From an uncultured Collinsella sp. (GTDB lineage: Bacteria > Actinomycetota > Coriobacteriia > Coriobacteriales > Coriobacteriaceae), in assembly GCA_902493615.1 (NCBI GenBank), contig CABUQK010000002.1:1-48608 (forward strand): 48,608 nucleotides of DNA. The letters run 5' to 3'. How positions within the stretch are numbered: position 1 is the stretch's first letter; each line of letters starts with the position of its first letter. The notes beneath the pieces are model-generated. The model worked only from the letters and a program-made list of their open reading frames with translations. It did no database searches and was not told the DNA's origin. Below are positions 8,238 through 17,875 of the stretch, one piece after another. A program made the position numbers and the translations under genes.

Positions 8238-10979
8238 TTACTCGTCAAGGAGATCTTCCGGCATGTCGTTGCCGTCGCCTAGATCGACAGGGGTTTCTTC
8301 GGGGGCGGAGCCGTTTTCTGTGGCTTCGCCTTCGGGCCTCTCTTTGGCGGCCGTCATGCGGGCCACAGCGCAGATGCGGTCGTTGTCGTCGACGGTCATC
8401 ATCTTGACGCCCTGGGTGGCGCGGCCGGTCTGGCTGATCTCGTCGGTCTTGACGCGAATGACCGTCGCGCCCTCCGTCACGATGAACAGCTCGTGCTGCG
8501 GGCCCACCGTCTTCATGGCCGCGAGGTTACCCTTACGCTCGGTCATTTGGATGGTGTAGACGCCCTGGCCGCCGCGATTCTGCTCTGGGTAGTCCGCGAC
8601 CGGCGTGCGCTTGCCGTAGCCGCGCTCGGTGATGACGAACAGATCACCGTTGCCGTTAGTGACCTCCATGCCCAGAACGCTCACGCCGTCCTTCATACCG
8701 ATACCGCGAACGCCGCTGGTATCGCGGCCGGTGGCGCGCACCTGCTCCTCGGAGAACATGATCGCCTTGCCCGCGGTGGTGGCCAGGATAATCTTGTCGC
8801 CGTCGCGCACGCGGCGCACGTTCAGCAGCGCGTCGTCGTCACGCAGGTTGATAGCGATCAGGCCGTCGCGACGGCTGCGGTCATATGCGCTCATCACGGT
8901 CTTTTTGACCATGCCGCTCTTGGTGGCAAACATCAGGTACTCGTCGGCCGGGAACTCGCGGCAGCTGATGACGCTCGCGATCTTCTCGCCTTCCTCGAAG
9001 GGCAGCAGGTTGACGATCGCGGTACCGCGCGCCTGGCGCGTACCCACCGGCAGCTCGTGCACCTTCAGGCGATAGACCTTGCCCTTGCTCGAGAAGAACA
9101 GCACGTACTCGTGCGTGGACGCGATGAACATCTCATCGATAACGTCGTCCTCTTTGAGGTTGACGCCCGACACGCCCTTGCCACCGCGCTTCTGGGCACG
9201 GTAGGCAGCCACTGGGATACGCTTAACGTAGCCGGTGTGGGTGATGGTCACGACCATATCCTCGTCGGCGATGAGGTCCTCGACATCCAGGTCCTTCTCA
9301 ACCTGGCTGATTTCGGTACGGCGCTTGTCGCCAAACTTCTTGGAGATCTCGCGCATCTCTTCCTTGATGACGCCCAGAATCTTCTCCTCGTGCGCCAGCA
9401 GGTCCTCGTAGTAGGCGATGGCGCGGCGCAGGCCGTCCAACTCTTCTTGGATCTTGTCGCGCTCCAGGCCGGTCAGGCGGCGCAGCTTCATCTCGAGGAT
9501 GGCCGTGGTCTGCTCGGGCGTAAAGCCAAAGCGTTCGATCAGTCGGCTGCTGGCCTCGGAGTCGGTCTGCGAGGAGCGGATGATGCTGATGACCTCGTCG
9601 ATATGGTCAAGGGCCATCAGGTAGCCCTCGAGGATATGCGCGCGGGCCTGGGCCTTCTTAAGGTCGAAGCGGGTGCGGCGGGTGACGACGTCGACCTGGT
9701 GGTCGATGTAGTGCTGCAGCATCTCACGCAGGCTCAGGCATTTGGGAACGCCGTTGACGAGTGCCAGGTTGTTGGCGCCAAAGGTCGTCTGCAGCGAGGT
9801 GTACTTATACAGATTGTTGAGCACGACCTGCGGAATGACGCCCTTCTTGAGCTCGATGACCAGACGGATGCCCTTCTGGTTGGACTCATCGCGCATATCC
9901 GAGATGCCCTCGATGCGCTTGTCGTTGACGAGCTGGGCGATCTTCTCCTGCAGGGTGCCCTTGTTGACCATGTAGGGAATCTCGGTAAAGACCAAGCGGC
10001 TGCGGCCGGTCTTGGTGGACTCCACGTGTGCCTTGGCACGCACGGTAATGGAGCCGCGACCGGTCTCGTAGCTCTGCTTAATGCCGGCGCTGCCCATGAT
10101 GATGGCACCGGTGGGGAAGTCCGGACCGGGCATGATCTGCATGAGCTCGTCGACGGTGGCGTCGGGGTTGTCGATCAGGTAGCAGGTGGCCTCGATCGCC
10201 TCGGTGAGGTTATGCGGGGCGATGTTGGTGGCCATGCCGACGGCGATGCCTTGGCTGCCGTTAACCAGCAGGTTGGGGAAGCGCGCAGGCAGCGCCACGG
10301 GCTCGGCGAGCGATTCGTCGTAGTTGGGCTGCCAGTCGACGGTATCCTTCTGCAGGTCGCGCAGCAGTTCCATGGCGGGCTTTGCCAGGCGGCTCTCGGT
10401 GTAACGCATGGCCGCCGCGCCGTCGCCGTCGATGTTACCGAAGTTGCCGTGACCATCGATGAGCGGCGTGCGCATGGAGAACCACTGCGCCAGGCGAACC
10501 ATGGCCTCGTAGACCGCGGAGTCGCCGTGCGGGTGGTACTTACCGATAACTTCACCGACCGTCCAAGCTGACTTCTTGTGCGGTCGGTTGGGGTAGATGC
10601 CGCTCTCGTTCATCGCGTACAGGATGCGGCGGTGTACCGGCTTTAAGCCGTCGCGCACGTCCGGCAGGGCGCGCGCCGTGATAACCGACATCGAATACTC
10701 GATGAACGACTGCTTCATCTCGCGACCGAACTCCGAAATCTGGAGCTGGCCGCCGTTGATGTCCTCGCCGGCCGAGGCGCCACGATCGACTTCGCCAAAG
10801 CTCTCCTCGAGCTCGGCGTCGTCGTCCTCTTCCTCATCATCATCGGCATCGGGGTTATAGGCGTCCGGATCGCCGTCCTCGCCCTGCTCAGCACGGGCAA
10901 GCAGGCGCTTCAGATCATCGGGCATACCGGCATCGCCGGCCTCGTCCATACCCTCGCTATTGTTGATATCGTCTGCCAC
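8238..10979 (-). CDS. gyrA: DNA gyrase subunit A
   Basis: The 913-residue protein is the breakage-reunion subunit of gyrase. It has an unusual acidic N-terminal extension (about residues 1-75, rich in D/E). The core follows: the quinolone region HPHGDSAVYEAM (H149-M160) keeps the wild-type Ser (S154), with E158 at the acidic position. The catalytic tyrosine is Y193 in AAAMRYTESRL. The GyrA-box appears as QKRGGKG at the start of the C-terminal beta-pinwheel. A D/E-rich tail ends the protein. It lies 11 bases after gyrB on the minus strand, so the two are an operon. A strong terminator follows. Confidence 0.98.
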   Translation of the reverse strand: MADDINNSEGMDEAGDAGMPDDLKRLLARAEQGEDGDPDAYNPDADDDEEEDDDAELEESFGEVDRGASAGEDINGGQLQISEFGREMKQSFIEYSMSVITARALPDVRDGLKPVHRRILYAMNESGIYPNRPHKKSAWTVGEVIGKYHPHGDSAVYEAMVRLAQWFSMRTPLIDGHGNFGNIDGDGAAAMRYTESRLAKPAMELLRDLQKDTVDWQPNYDESLAEPVALPARFPNLLVNGSQGIAVGMATNIAPHNLTEAIEATCYLIDNPDATVDELMQIMPGPDFPTGAIIMGSAGIKQSYETGRGSITVRAKAHVESTKTGRSRLVFTEIPYMVNKGTLQEKIAQLVNDKRIEGISDMRDESNQKGIRLVIELKKGVIPQVVLNNLYKYTSLQTTFGANNLALVNGVPKCLSLREMLQHYIDHQVDVVTRRTRFDLKKAQARAHILEGYLMALDHIDEVISIIRSSQTDSEASSRLIERFGFTPEQTTAILEMKLRRLTGLERDKIQEELDGLRRAIAYYEDLLAHEEKILGVIKEEMREISKKFGDKRRTEISQVEKDLDVEDLIADEDMVVTITHTGYVKRIPVAAYRAQKRGGKGVSGVNLKEDDVIDEMFIASTHEYVLFFSSKGKVYRLKVHELPVGTRQARGTAIVNLLPFEEGEKIASVISCREFPADEYLMFATKSGMVKKTVMSAYDRSRRDGLIAINLRDDDALLNVRRVRDGDKIILATTAGKAIMFSEEQVRATGRDTSGVRGIGMKDGVSVLGMEVTNGNGDLFVITERGYGKRTPVADYPEQNRGGQGVYTIQMTERKGNLAAMKTVGPQHELFIVTEGATVIRVKTDEISQTGRATQGVKMMTVDDNDRICAVARMTAAKERPEGEATENGSAPEETPVDLGDGNDMPEDLLDE

Positions 10980-10990
10980 GTTACCTCCTC

Positions 10991-13021
10991 TTAAGCATCA
11001 AGGAATCGTGCATCATGTGCGTGTTTTTCAATGTACTCGCGGCGATAGCCGACCTCGGAACCCATCAGCTCGCGCACGGCGCGGTCCGCCACCACGGCGT
11101 CTTCGATCGACACACGCTGCAGGATGCGGGTCTTGGGGTCCATCGTCGTCGAGGCGAGCTGCTTGGGGTCCATCTCGCCCAGGCCCTTGTAGCGCTGGAC
11201 GGTATAGCCCTTGCGCTTTTTGGTGATCTTGCCGTCCTTGGCCTTGCCGTCCTCGTCGTTATCGTCGGGGTTCAGGCCCAGGCTCTGGATGGTGTCGCGC
11301 AGGATCTCGTCTTCGGGCTGGCGGCCGTTGGGATACACGTAGCGGATCTTGTTGCGCACCTTAATGCCAAAGATGGGCGGGCAGGCAACATAGACGTAGC
11401 CGGCATCGATCAGCGGACGCATGTACTTGTAGAAGAACGTCAGCAGCAGGATGCGGATATGCGCACCGTCGACGTCTGCATCGGTCATGATGATGATCTT
11501 GTGGTAGCGCGCCTTGGTGATATCGAAATCGCCGCCGTCGCCGGCACTCGTCGTGACGCCGCAGCCGATCGCGGTAATCAGCGACTGGATGGTGTCACTC
11601 GAGAACGCGCGATGGTCACCAACGCGTTCGACGTTCAAAATCTTGCCGCGCAGGGGCAGAATCGCCTGGATGTCTCGGCGACGGCCGTCCTTGGCCGAAC
11701 CGCCTGCCGAGTCGCCCTCTACGATGAAGAGCTCGGTCAGCTCGGCATCGCGCACCGAGCAGTCGGCGAGCTTACCGGGCAGGGACGCCGTCTCGAGCAG
11801 GCTCTTGCGGCGGGTCGCCTCGCGCGCCTTGCGGGCGGCATTGCGCGCCTTGCAGGCCTGTTGCGCCTTCTTGACGATCTCGCGAGCGGGCTTGGGATGC
11901 TCCTCGAGGTAATCGGCAAGGCCGTCGGTCACAATCTTGAGCGTGAGCGCGCGCATATAGGAGCTGCCGAGCTTGGCCTTGGTCTGGCCCTCAAACTGCG
12001 GATCGGGCAGCTTGACCGAGATAACGGCCGAAAGGCCCTCGCGCACATCGTCGCCGGTCAGATTGGCGTCTTTTTCCTTGAGCAGGTTCTGCTTGCGCGC
12101 ATAGTCGTTGATCACGCGGGTGAGCGCGGTGCGGAAGCCCTCAAGGTGCATGCCGCCCTCGGGGGTGTAGATGTCGTTGGCAAACGACATGACGTTCTCG
12201 CCGTAGCCGCTATTCCACTGCAGGGAAACCTCAACCTCGCCCATCTTGGCCACAGGTGCGTCCGGGTCCGATTTGCCCTCGATGTAGATAGGCTCCTTAA
12301 AGGCCTCGGGGACGTCCTTGCCCTCGTTAAGGAACTTGACGAAGTCGATGATGCCGCCCTCGTAGCAAAACTCCTCCACGTGGGGAGTAGACTCGCGCTC
12401 GTCAGTCAGCACGATTTTGAGGTTCTTATTGAGGAACGCCGTCTCCTGCAGACGGTTGTGCAGCGTATCGAAATCGTAAATGCAGGTCTCGAAGATCTCG
12501 TCGTCGGGCCAGAAGGTGACGGTGGTGCCCGTCGAATCCGAGGTGCCCACGACCTCCATCTTCTTGACGGTCTTGCCGCGCGAGAACTCCATCTCGTAGG
12601 TGTTGCCGTCGCGACGAACCTGAACGACCACGCGCTTGGACAGTGCGTTGACGACGGAGATGCCAACGCCGTGCAGGCCGCCCGAGACCTTATAGGCCGA
12701 ATTATCGAACTTACCGCCGGCGTGCAAAATCGTCATGACGACCTCGAGCGTCGGGATCTTTTTAACAGGGTGCTCGTCGACGGGGATGCCGCGCCCGTTG
12801 TCGACGACCGTGATGGAGTTGTCGGCGTGGACCGTCACCTGGATCTCGGTGCAGAAACCGGCCATGGCCTCGTCGACGGAGTTGTCAAGGATCTCCCACA
12901 CCAGGTGATGCAGACCGCTGGCGCTCGTCGAGCCGATATACATGCCCGGGCGCTTACGAACGGCCTCGAGACCTTCGAGAATCTTAATCTCGCCGCCATC
13001 GTAATCGTTTTCGTTTGCCAC
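10991..13021 (-). CDS. gyrB: DNA gyrase subunit B
   Basis: The protein is 676 residues from a GTG at 13021 that lies right after GGAGGACGT. An in-frame TTG at 13039 would start upstream of this ribosome-binding site and is less likely. GHKL ATPase motifs are present: EILDNSVDEAMAG (N-box), DNGRGIPV and GLHGVGISVVNALS. The Toprim domain has EGDSAGGSAKDGRRRDIQA and MTDADVDGAHI. The C-terminus has the usual GyrB tail (YKGLGEMDP and on). GyrB supplies ATP hydrolysis for negative supercoiling with GyrA, encoded next. Confidence 0.98.
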   Translation of the reverse strand: MANENDYDGGEIKILEGLEAVRKRPGMYIGSTSASGLHHLVWEILDNSVDEAMAGFCTEIQVTVHADNSITVVDNGRGIPVDEHPVKKIPTLEVVMTILHAGGKFDNSAYKVSGGLHGVGISVVNALSKRVVVQVRRDGNTYEMEFSRGKTVKKMEVVGTSDSTGTTVTFWPDDEIFETCIYDFDTLHNRLQETAFLNKNLKIVLTDERESTPHVEEFCYEGGIIDFVKFLNEGKDVPEAFKEPIYIEGKSDPDAPVAKMGEVEVSLQWNSGYGENVMSFANDIYTPEGGMHLEGFRTALTRVINDYARKQNLLKEKDANLTGDDVREGLSAVISVKLPDPQFEGQTKAKLGSSYMRALTLKIVTDGLADYLEEHPKPAREIVKKAQQACKARNAARKAREATRRKSLLETASLPGKLADCSVRDAELTELFIVEGDSAGGSAKDGRRRDIQAILPLRGKILNVERVGDHRAFSSDTIQSLITAIGCGVTTSAGDGGDFDITKARYHKIIIMTDADVDGAHIRILLLTFFYKYMRPLIDAGYVYVACPPIFGIKVRNKIRYVYPNGRQPEDEILRDTIQSLGLNPDDNDEDGKAKDGKITKKRKGYTVQRYKGLGEMDPKQLASTTMDPKTRILQRVSIEDAVVADRAVRELMGSEVGYRREYIEKHAHDARFLDA

Positions 13022-13067
13022 ACGTCCTCCTTCAGTCAAGAAAATGTGTACAGCCTTACTAGTTTAT

Positions 13068-13100
13068 CGTAAAAAAATACCCTCGGGAACGAGGGTATTT
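13068..13100 (-). terminator. intrinsic terminator after dciA
   Basis: The perfect 11-base stem AAATACCCTCG/CGAGGGTATTT with a 4-base loop is followed on the minus strand by a run of T residues. It ends the dnaN-recF-dciA unit and separates it from gyrB. Confidence 0.88.
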
Positions 13101-13126
13101 GGCTCTACAAGGCCACCAGATGCGAT

Positions 13127-13690
13127 TTAAGGCTCTTTTTTGCTTCGCACGCCCTTGGCCCACTCGGCACTGGCTCTCATGGCGTTCTCGAGGGCCTCGC
13201 GCAGTTTTTGGTCTTCGATGGGCGCCACTTGGCGCTCAATCTCGGTGCGCTCGGCATCGCTGAGGTCGGCGTGTGGGGCCGGCGGGCGCTCGGTCGCCGC
13301 TGGGCGAAGGCGCTCCTTGGCGGCGGGCGGCGTGTGACCGGGCGCGGTGGTTTTGAACACCAGGCCGTCCACATGCGCACCGGCGCGCTCCATGCGCGCG
13401 CGGATGATCTCGCGCAACAACGTCATTTCCTGCGTCCACGAGGGCGAGTCGAGATATACCAGCAGCTCATTGGACTCGGGCAGGTAGCGCAGGCCCGTCA
13501 CATGCCGCCCCTCGCGCGTGCCCGAGCACACCGCGTTCCACGCGCGATAGACCGCGCGCGACTCCTCGGCGGCCTCCATCTGCGCACGGCGCTCAGGGGT
13601 CGCAGCCGCCAGGATGCGCTGGCACTCTGCATTCAAAAAGCCACTGAAGGCGACCGTCTCGCTCTCGCGCTCGTAATTAGCACGTCTCAC
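13127..13690 (-). CDS. dciA: DciA-like helicase-loading protein (DUF721)
   Basis: The 187-residue protein starts at a GTG overlapping the recF stop codon by 14 bases. The central region (about residues 45-105: YRAWNAVCSGTREGRHVTGLRYLPESNELLVYLDSPSWTQEM...LREIIRARM) matches the DUF721 fold found beside recF and gyrB in many actinobacteria. DciA-type proteins load or assist the replicative helicase DnaB where no DnaC/DnaI exists. Its position in the replication cluster fits this. A charged C-terminal tail follows a P/A-rich linker. Confidence 0.85.
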   Translation of the reverse strand: MRRANYERESETVAFSGFLNAECQRILAAATPERRAQMEAAEESRAVYRAWNAVCSGTREGRHVTGLRYLPESNELLVYLDSPSWTQEMTLLREIIRARMERAGAHVDGLVFKTTAPGHTPPAAKERLRPAATERPPAPHADLSDAERTEIERQVAPIEDQKLREALENAMRASAEWAKGVRSKKEP

Positions 13691-14783
13691 CCATGCTCAC
13701 CACCTTGGCTCGATCAAGCAGGTCATCGGTAAAATACCCCAGGTTGGTCGTGGTTATGACCGTCTGGATATCATCGCCGATCAACCGCAGGAAAGCACCG
13801 CGGCGCTCGCCGTCGAGCTCGCTCATCACGTCGTCCAGAAGCAACAGCGGAGCAGTACCCAGAACATCGCGAGCCACGGCCACCTCGGCCACCTTCCAGG
13901 ACAGTACCAACGTTCGCTGCTGTCCTTGGCTGGCAAATGAACGAGCGGAGCGACCCGCCACGGTAAATTCAATCTCGTCGCGATGCGGCCCCACCAACGT
14001 CACGCCGCGGCGAATTTCCTCGCCGGCGTGCTCATCAAGGGCGGCCAGCATGCGCTCGTACGCCCAGCCCTTCAGCTCTTCGCGATCCTCGACCTGGGGC
14101 AAATCCCCCAGCGTGGACGCATAGGACACGTTGGCGGCTTCACCGGACGCCACTTGCCCGTAGGCAGTACGCACATGGCCCGCCAGCCGGTCGAGCAGGG
14201 CCAACCGGTGCACGAGCAGAGCCGCGCCCGCGCGGGCAATCGAATCGTTCCACGCGCCGAGCATCTCACGGCAGCACCAGGTCTCCTTGAGCAAGGCGTT
14301 GCGCTGGGTCACGCAGCGCCCATAGGCGCTCGCAAGATCGGCATAGCGTGCGCTCAGTTGCATGCCAAAGTCATCGAGGGCGGCGCGGCGCACATTGGCG
14401 CCCCGCTTAACCATGTCCAGATGGTCGGGGCAAAACAGCACGCTCGGCAGAACCCCGCGCACACCGGCGGCAGAGCATCTCTTGCCGTTGCGGCTAAACG
14501 AGCGCTTACCGTCCTCCGCGCTCAATCCCATATCAAGCACGCGGCCGTCGCCCTCGAGCCTCAGCTCGACCCTGCACGAGCCCACGCCGTCATGAACGAG
14601 CTCGGCTGCGGTCGGATGCCTAAACGAGGCGCCGCTCGTCAGCAGCTGCAGTGCCTCTATGAGATTGGTCTTTCCCGCCGCGTTGGGTCCCGCAAGTATC
14701 GTCACGCCCTCGTCCAGGGCAAGGCGATAGCTATCGAAACTGCGGTAGTGCGCGACGGAAAGATCGCGGGCGAATATGGTCAT
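13677..14783 (-). CDS. recF: DNA replication and repair protein RecF
   Basis: The protein is 368 residues from the ATG at 14783 (MTIFARDLSVAHYRS). A longer upstream frame reads as R/S-rich shadow translation of dnaN. Walker A is AGPNAAGKTNLIEAL (about residues 32-46). The ABC signature region is FASQGQQRTLVLSWKVAEVAV, and Walker B is LLLLDDVMSELD. RecF is an SMC-like ATPase that loads RecA at gaps with RecO and RecR. It starts 10 bases after the dnaN stop codon, so the two are co-transcribed. Confidence 0.96.
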   Translation of the reverse strand: MTIFARDLSVAHYRSFDSYRLALDEGVTILAGPNAAGKTNLIEALQLLTSGASFRHPTAAELVHDGVGSCRVELRLEGDGRVLDMGLSAEDGKRSFSRNGKRCSAAGVRGVLPSVLFCPDHLDMVKRGANVRRAALDDFGMQLSARYADLASAYGRCVTQRNALLKETWCCREMLGAWNDSIARAGAALLVHRLALLDRLAGHVRTAYGQVASGEAANVSYASTLGDLPQVEDREELKGWAYERMLAALDEHAGEEIRRGVTLVGPHRDEIEFTVAGRSARSFASQGQQRTLVLSWKVAEVAVARDVLGTAPLLLLDDVMSELDGERRGAFLRLIGDDIQTVITTTNLGYFTDDLLDRAKVVSMGETC

Positions 14784-14793
14784 AGGGTGGCTG

Positions 14794-15897
14794 TTAGATG
14801 CGGACCGGCATGACCAGGTACAGGTAGTTGATCTTGTCGTAGGACTTGAAGATGCCCGCCTGCGAGTAGCTCTTGAGCTCCAGCGTGATCTCCTTCTCCT
14901 TGGACAGGGCATTGAGGCAGCCGAAGATGTAGTGGTAGTTGAAGGCGATGGTACCCGACTCGCCCTCGGCCTCGACATCGATCGTCTCCTGCGCAAGGTC
15001 CTGGTCATTGGAGATGGAGGACAGGCCCATCTGCCCGTTCTCGACATCGATCTCGAACTTGACGGCGGGGTTGGCGCTCGCGATAACGGCCACGCGCTTG
15101 AGGGCGGCGTTAAAGGCGGCGACGTCGATCTTGACGCTCGTCACGCACGAATCGGGGATGAGCTGCTTGTAGTTGGGGTACACGCCCTCGATGCGGCGCG
15201 ACACGTAGGTGGTGTTGCCGGCCTCGAAGACGACCTGGGTGTCGGTAGCCCCGATCATGATGGTCGCCTGGCTGGCCATGATGTTCAGTGCGTCGTTAAA
15301 GGCGTCAGCCGGAACGTTGAGCTCAAAGGAGCCTTCGAGGGTCGAGGTCTCGACCTGCGTATCGCACACGGCCAAACGGAAGGAATCGGTCGCCACCAGG
15401 CGCACGGTGTTGTTCTCGACCTTCATGTGCACGCCACCCAGGATGGGGCGGGCCTTGTCGGTCGAGGTGACGCGCCACACGCGGCCGACCATCTCGGACA
15501 AGATATCGGTCGGCAGTTCCACGGCGCTCTCGATGGCATAGGCCGGAAACTCGGGGAAGTCATTAGCATCGAGCGTGTTCAGGCGGAAAGAGCTCTTCTC
15601 GCAACCAATCAGCACCTGGCGCTCGGACAGCTCAAAGGTGACCGGGGCATCGGGGAGGGTCTTGGTGATATTGGAGAGCATCTTACAGGGGATAACCATC
15701 TCGCCCTCTTCTTCGACATGCGCCGCGATGCGATGACGGATCGAGATGGTGTAGTTAGAGGTCTGGAATTCCAAGATGCCGTCTTGGGCCTTAACGAGCA
15801 CGCCCGACAGGATGGGGAGGGTGGATGCCGAAGCGACACCCTTCATAACGACGCCGATGGCTTGTGTAAGCGAGCTCTGGCTGACGGTGAACTTCAT
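14794..15897 (-). CDS. dnaN: DNA polymerase III beta sliding clamp
   Basis: The 367-residue protein has three clamp-fold repeats beginning MKFTVSQSSLTQAIGVVMKGVASASTLPILSG and ending in the conserved YLVMPVRI tail that lines the clamp-binding pocket. The ATG follows AAAGG. It is separated from dnaA by the 238-base AT-rich segment at 15898-16135. It heads the dnaN-recF-dciA unit. Confidence 0.98.
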   Translation of the reverse strand: MKFTVSQSSLTQAIGVVMKGVASASTLPILSGVLVKAQDGILEFQTSNYTISIRHRIAAHVEEEGEMVIPCKMLSNITKTLPDAPVTFELSERQVLIGCEKSSFRLNTLDANDFPEFPAYAIESAVELPTDILSEMVGRVWRVTSTDKARPILGGVHMKVENNTVRLVATDSFRLAVCDTQVETSTLEGSFELNVPADAFNDALNIMASQATIMIGATDTQVVFEAGNTTYVSRRIEGVYPNYKQLIPDSCVTSVKIDVAAFNAALKRVAVIASANPAVKFEIDVENGQMGLSSISNDQDLAQETIDVEAEGESGTIAFNYHYIFGCLNALSKEKEITLELKSYSQAGIFKSYDKINYLYLVMPVRI

Positions 15898-16135
15898 CTT
15901 TTAATACCTTTCTATAGATATAAATATCTTAATAATAGTAATAGCACTGACGAAACTGTTGATTACTCCCAAAGACGCAGGTCAGACCCAAAAAGAGAAT
16001 CGACAGCAACCTGTGTGCAACAGGGGTGGTTTTCCACGTTCAAAACCTGCGCAAAACTTTTCATCACCGCGGGTTGGGTTTTAGACACCTTATGCCCGTG
16101 GTTTCGACAAGTTTTCAACAGGTGTCTCTATTTCC
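15898..16135. other. oriC, part 2 (dnaA-dnaN intergenic region), putative
   Basis: This is a 238-base gap in a very compact locus. It has an AT-rich tract (about 15910-15945) that would suit a DNA unwinding element. DnaA-box-like 9-mers are TTTTCCACG (16030-16038) and TTTTCAACA (16112-16120), with a related TTTCGACAA (16102-16110). TTTTCAACA also occurs, inverted, in the second cluster upstream of the GHKL gene. No canonical TTATCCACA is present, so box identity is inferred from repetition and context. Confidence 0.6.
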
Positions 16136-17860
16136 CTACGAGCGCAGTGTAATTTTATCGCGCAGCGACTTAAGGTCTTCGGTGACGGTGCGGTCTTCCT
16201 GGATCATCTTCTGGACCTTTTTGTAGCTCGTGCTGACGGTCGAGTGGTTGCGGTTGCCAAATTCGGCGCCCACCGCCGTGGTCGTCATCTCGCACATCTC
16301 GATGGCCAGGTAGATAGCGATATGGCGTGCTTTGGCGATATTGGCGTTGCGACGCGGGCCGATGAGCTCCTCGTGCGTCACGCCGTACTGCTCTTCGATG
16401 ACGGACTGAACCGTTTGCACGTTGATCTTTTTGGCCGATGTGTCGAAGTACTGGCTGGCGATGGCGTCGATATCGTCAAAGGTGAGCTCCCCGCCCTCGC
16501 GTTCGCGGTCGCCCGCCTCGCCGGCGCAGCGCTCGCAGAAGCTCTCGAGTTCGCGGATGTTGGTGCCCGACACCTCTGCCATGTGCTTAAAGTGCTCATC
16601 GGTCAGGTGCCCGCCGTCGCCCCCATAGGCCGCCAGCAGCGAGTCGTCGCCTGCCTCGGGAGCGGCGACGATGGTGTTCTCGTAATAGCGCTGCAAGATC
16701 TTGTATTTCATCTCGTAGCTGGGCTCTGCGACTAGGCAGAGCATGCCGGCGTTGAAGCGGCTGGTCAGACGCTCGTCCATGCTCAGGTCCTTGGGGGCGC
16801 GGTCTGCCGCGATGACGACTTTCTTGTTGTTGCGGATGAACTCGTCCATGAGCTGGAAAAAGTAGTCCACGCTCGCGCGCTTGCCGATGATGTTTTGGAT
16901 GTCATCGATGATGAGCACGTCCACACCGTGGTACGCCTGCATGATGGGGGCGTTGCTCTTCTTTTGGCGGTCGAACTCGGTCATCAGGTCGTCCAGATAT
17001 GCCTGGGAGTTGGCATACTTGACCTTGATCTCGGGCGACTTCTCGGCGAGCTCGTTTTTGATGGCAAGCAGCAGGTGCGTCTTGCCCAGGCCCGATTTGC
17101 CGTAGATGAACAGTGATGTGCATGTGCCGCGCTCGTCCGCGAGGGCGGCAAACTTGAGCGCCGAGCGATAGGCATGGCTGTTCTCGGGGCCGTAGACAAA
17201 GTTCTCAAAGGTAAATTTTGAGTTCGCGGCGAGCGGGGCTCCATCCGTATTCTGCTCGGCCGGCACGGTTGGTGCTGGCATGGGTGAAGCGGGGGTCGCA
17301 GCTTGCGTGGATTTAGTCGGCGCTCCGCCCTTCATCTGGTTCATCATGCGGCGAAAATCGTCGGCCGAGAGCGTGTTCTTGATTGCAATGCCCGAATCCG
17401 CGCCCGCCGCTGCGTCGTGAGCGATGGGCATGTGCGTGACGGGTGCGTTCGTTGACGTCGCCGCCGCGGTCGGCAACGGCGCCATGGTTTCACGGGAAAC
17501 ATCGCTGTGCTGGTGCTCGATTGTCGGCACGTCGCTTGCGGAGGCTGGTACCGCCGGGGAAGCAGCGGGAGCCGTGGCGGGCGCCGTCGCGGCAGCGGAT
17601 TCCGTCGCGGCGCCTTGCGGCGCCACGATGTCGAGCGCAATCGGTGCAAAGGCGATTTCTTCCAGATAAGCCTCAATAGTCGGCTGATGCTTTTTGAGCT
17701 GCGCGATGGCAAAGCGCGAGGGGGCCTCGATCGTGAGCGTATCTTCGGTCAGGCTTATGGCGCGCGATTGCCCCAGCATGTTGATGAGGCGTGCATCTTG
17801 GCCGTCGCGCTGGCAAAAGGCGATGGCATCCCCCAGGATGATGCTTGCTTCCTCGTCCAC
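16136..17860 (-). CDS. dnaA: chromosomal replication initiator DnaA
   Basis: The 574-residue protein starts at a GTG (17860) after GGGAGAG. Domain I is followed by a long A/P/T-rich linker (about residues 95-220). The AAA+ domain then has Walker A GKSGLGKTH and Walker B VLIIDDIQN. The DNA-binding domain IV carries the signature region VGAEFGNRNHSTVSTSYKKV. The expanded linker makes it longer than E. coli DnaA. It starts 15 bases after the GHKL-ATPase gene, so the two are probably co-transcribed. A parS-like 16-mer with two mismatches (17486-17501) lies inside the linker-coding part. Confidence 0.98.
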   Translation of the reverse strand: MDEEASIILGDAIAFCQRDGQDARLINMLGQSRAISLTEDTLTIEAPSRFAIAQLKKHQPTIEAYLEEIAFAPIALDIVAPQGAATESAAATAPATAPAASPAVPASASDVPTIEHQHSDVSRETMAPLPTAAATSTNAPVTHMPIAHDAAAGADSGIAIKNTLSADDFRRMMNQMKGGAPTKSTQAATPASPMPAPTVPAEQNTDGAPLAANSKFTFENFVYGPENSHAYRSALKFAALADERGTCTSLFIYGKSGLGKTHLLLAIKNELAEKSPEIKVKYANSQAYLDDLMTEFDRQKKSNAPIMQAYHGVDVLIIDDIQNIIGKRASVDYFFQLMDEFIRNNKKVVIAADRAPKDLSMDERLTSRFNAGMLCLVAEPSYEMKYKILQRYYENTIVAAPEAGDDSLLAAYGGDGGHLTDEHFKHMAEVSGTNIRELESFCERCAGEAGDREREGGELTFDDIDAIASQYFDTSAKKINVQTVQSVIEEQYGVTHEELIGPRRNANIAKARHIAIYLAIEMCEMTTTAVGAEFGNRNHSTVSTSYKKVQKMIQEDRTVTEDLKSLRDKITLRS

Positions 17861-17875
17861 TGTCTCTCCCGTTCT

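Noticed and set aside
8493..13072. Open frames of nearly 700 codons opposite gyrA and gyrB
   Set aside because: Both are exact antisense shadows of intact gyrase genes with no recognisable protein features.
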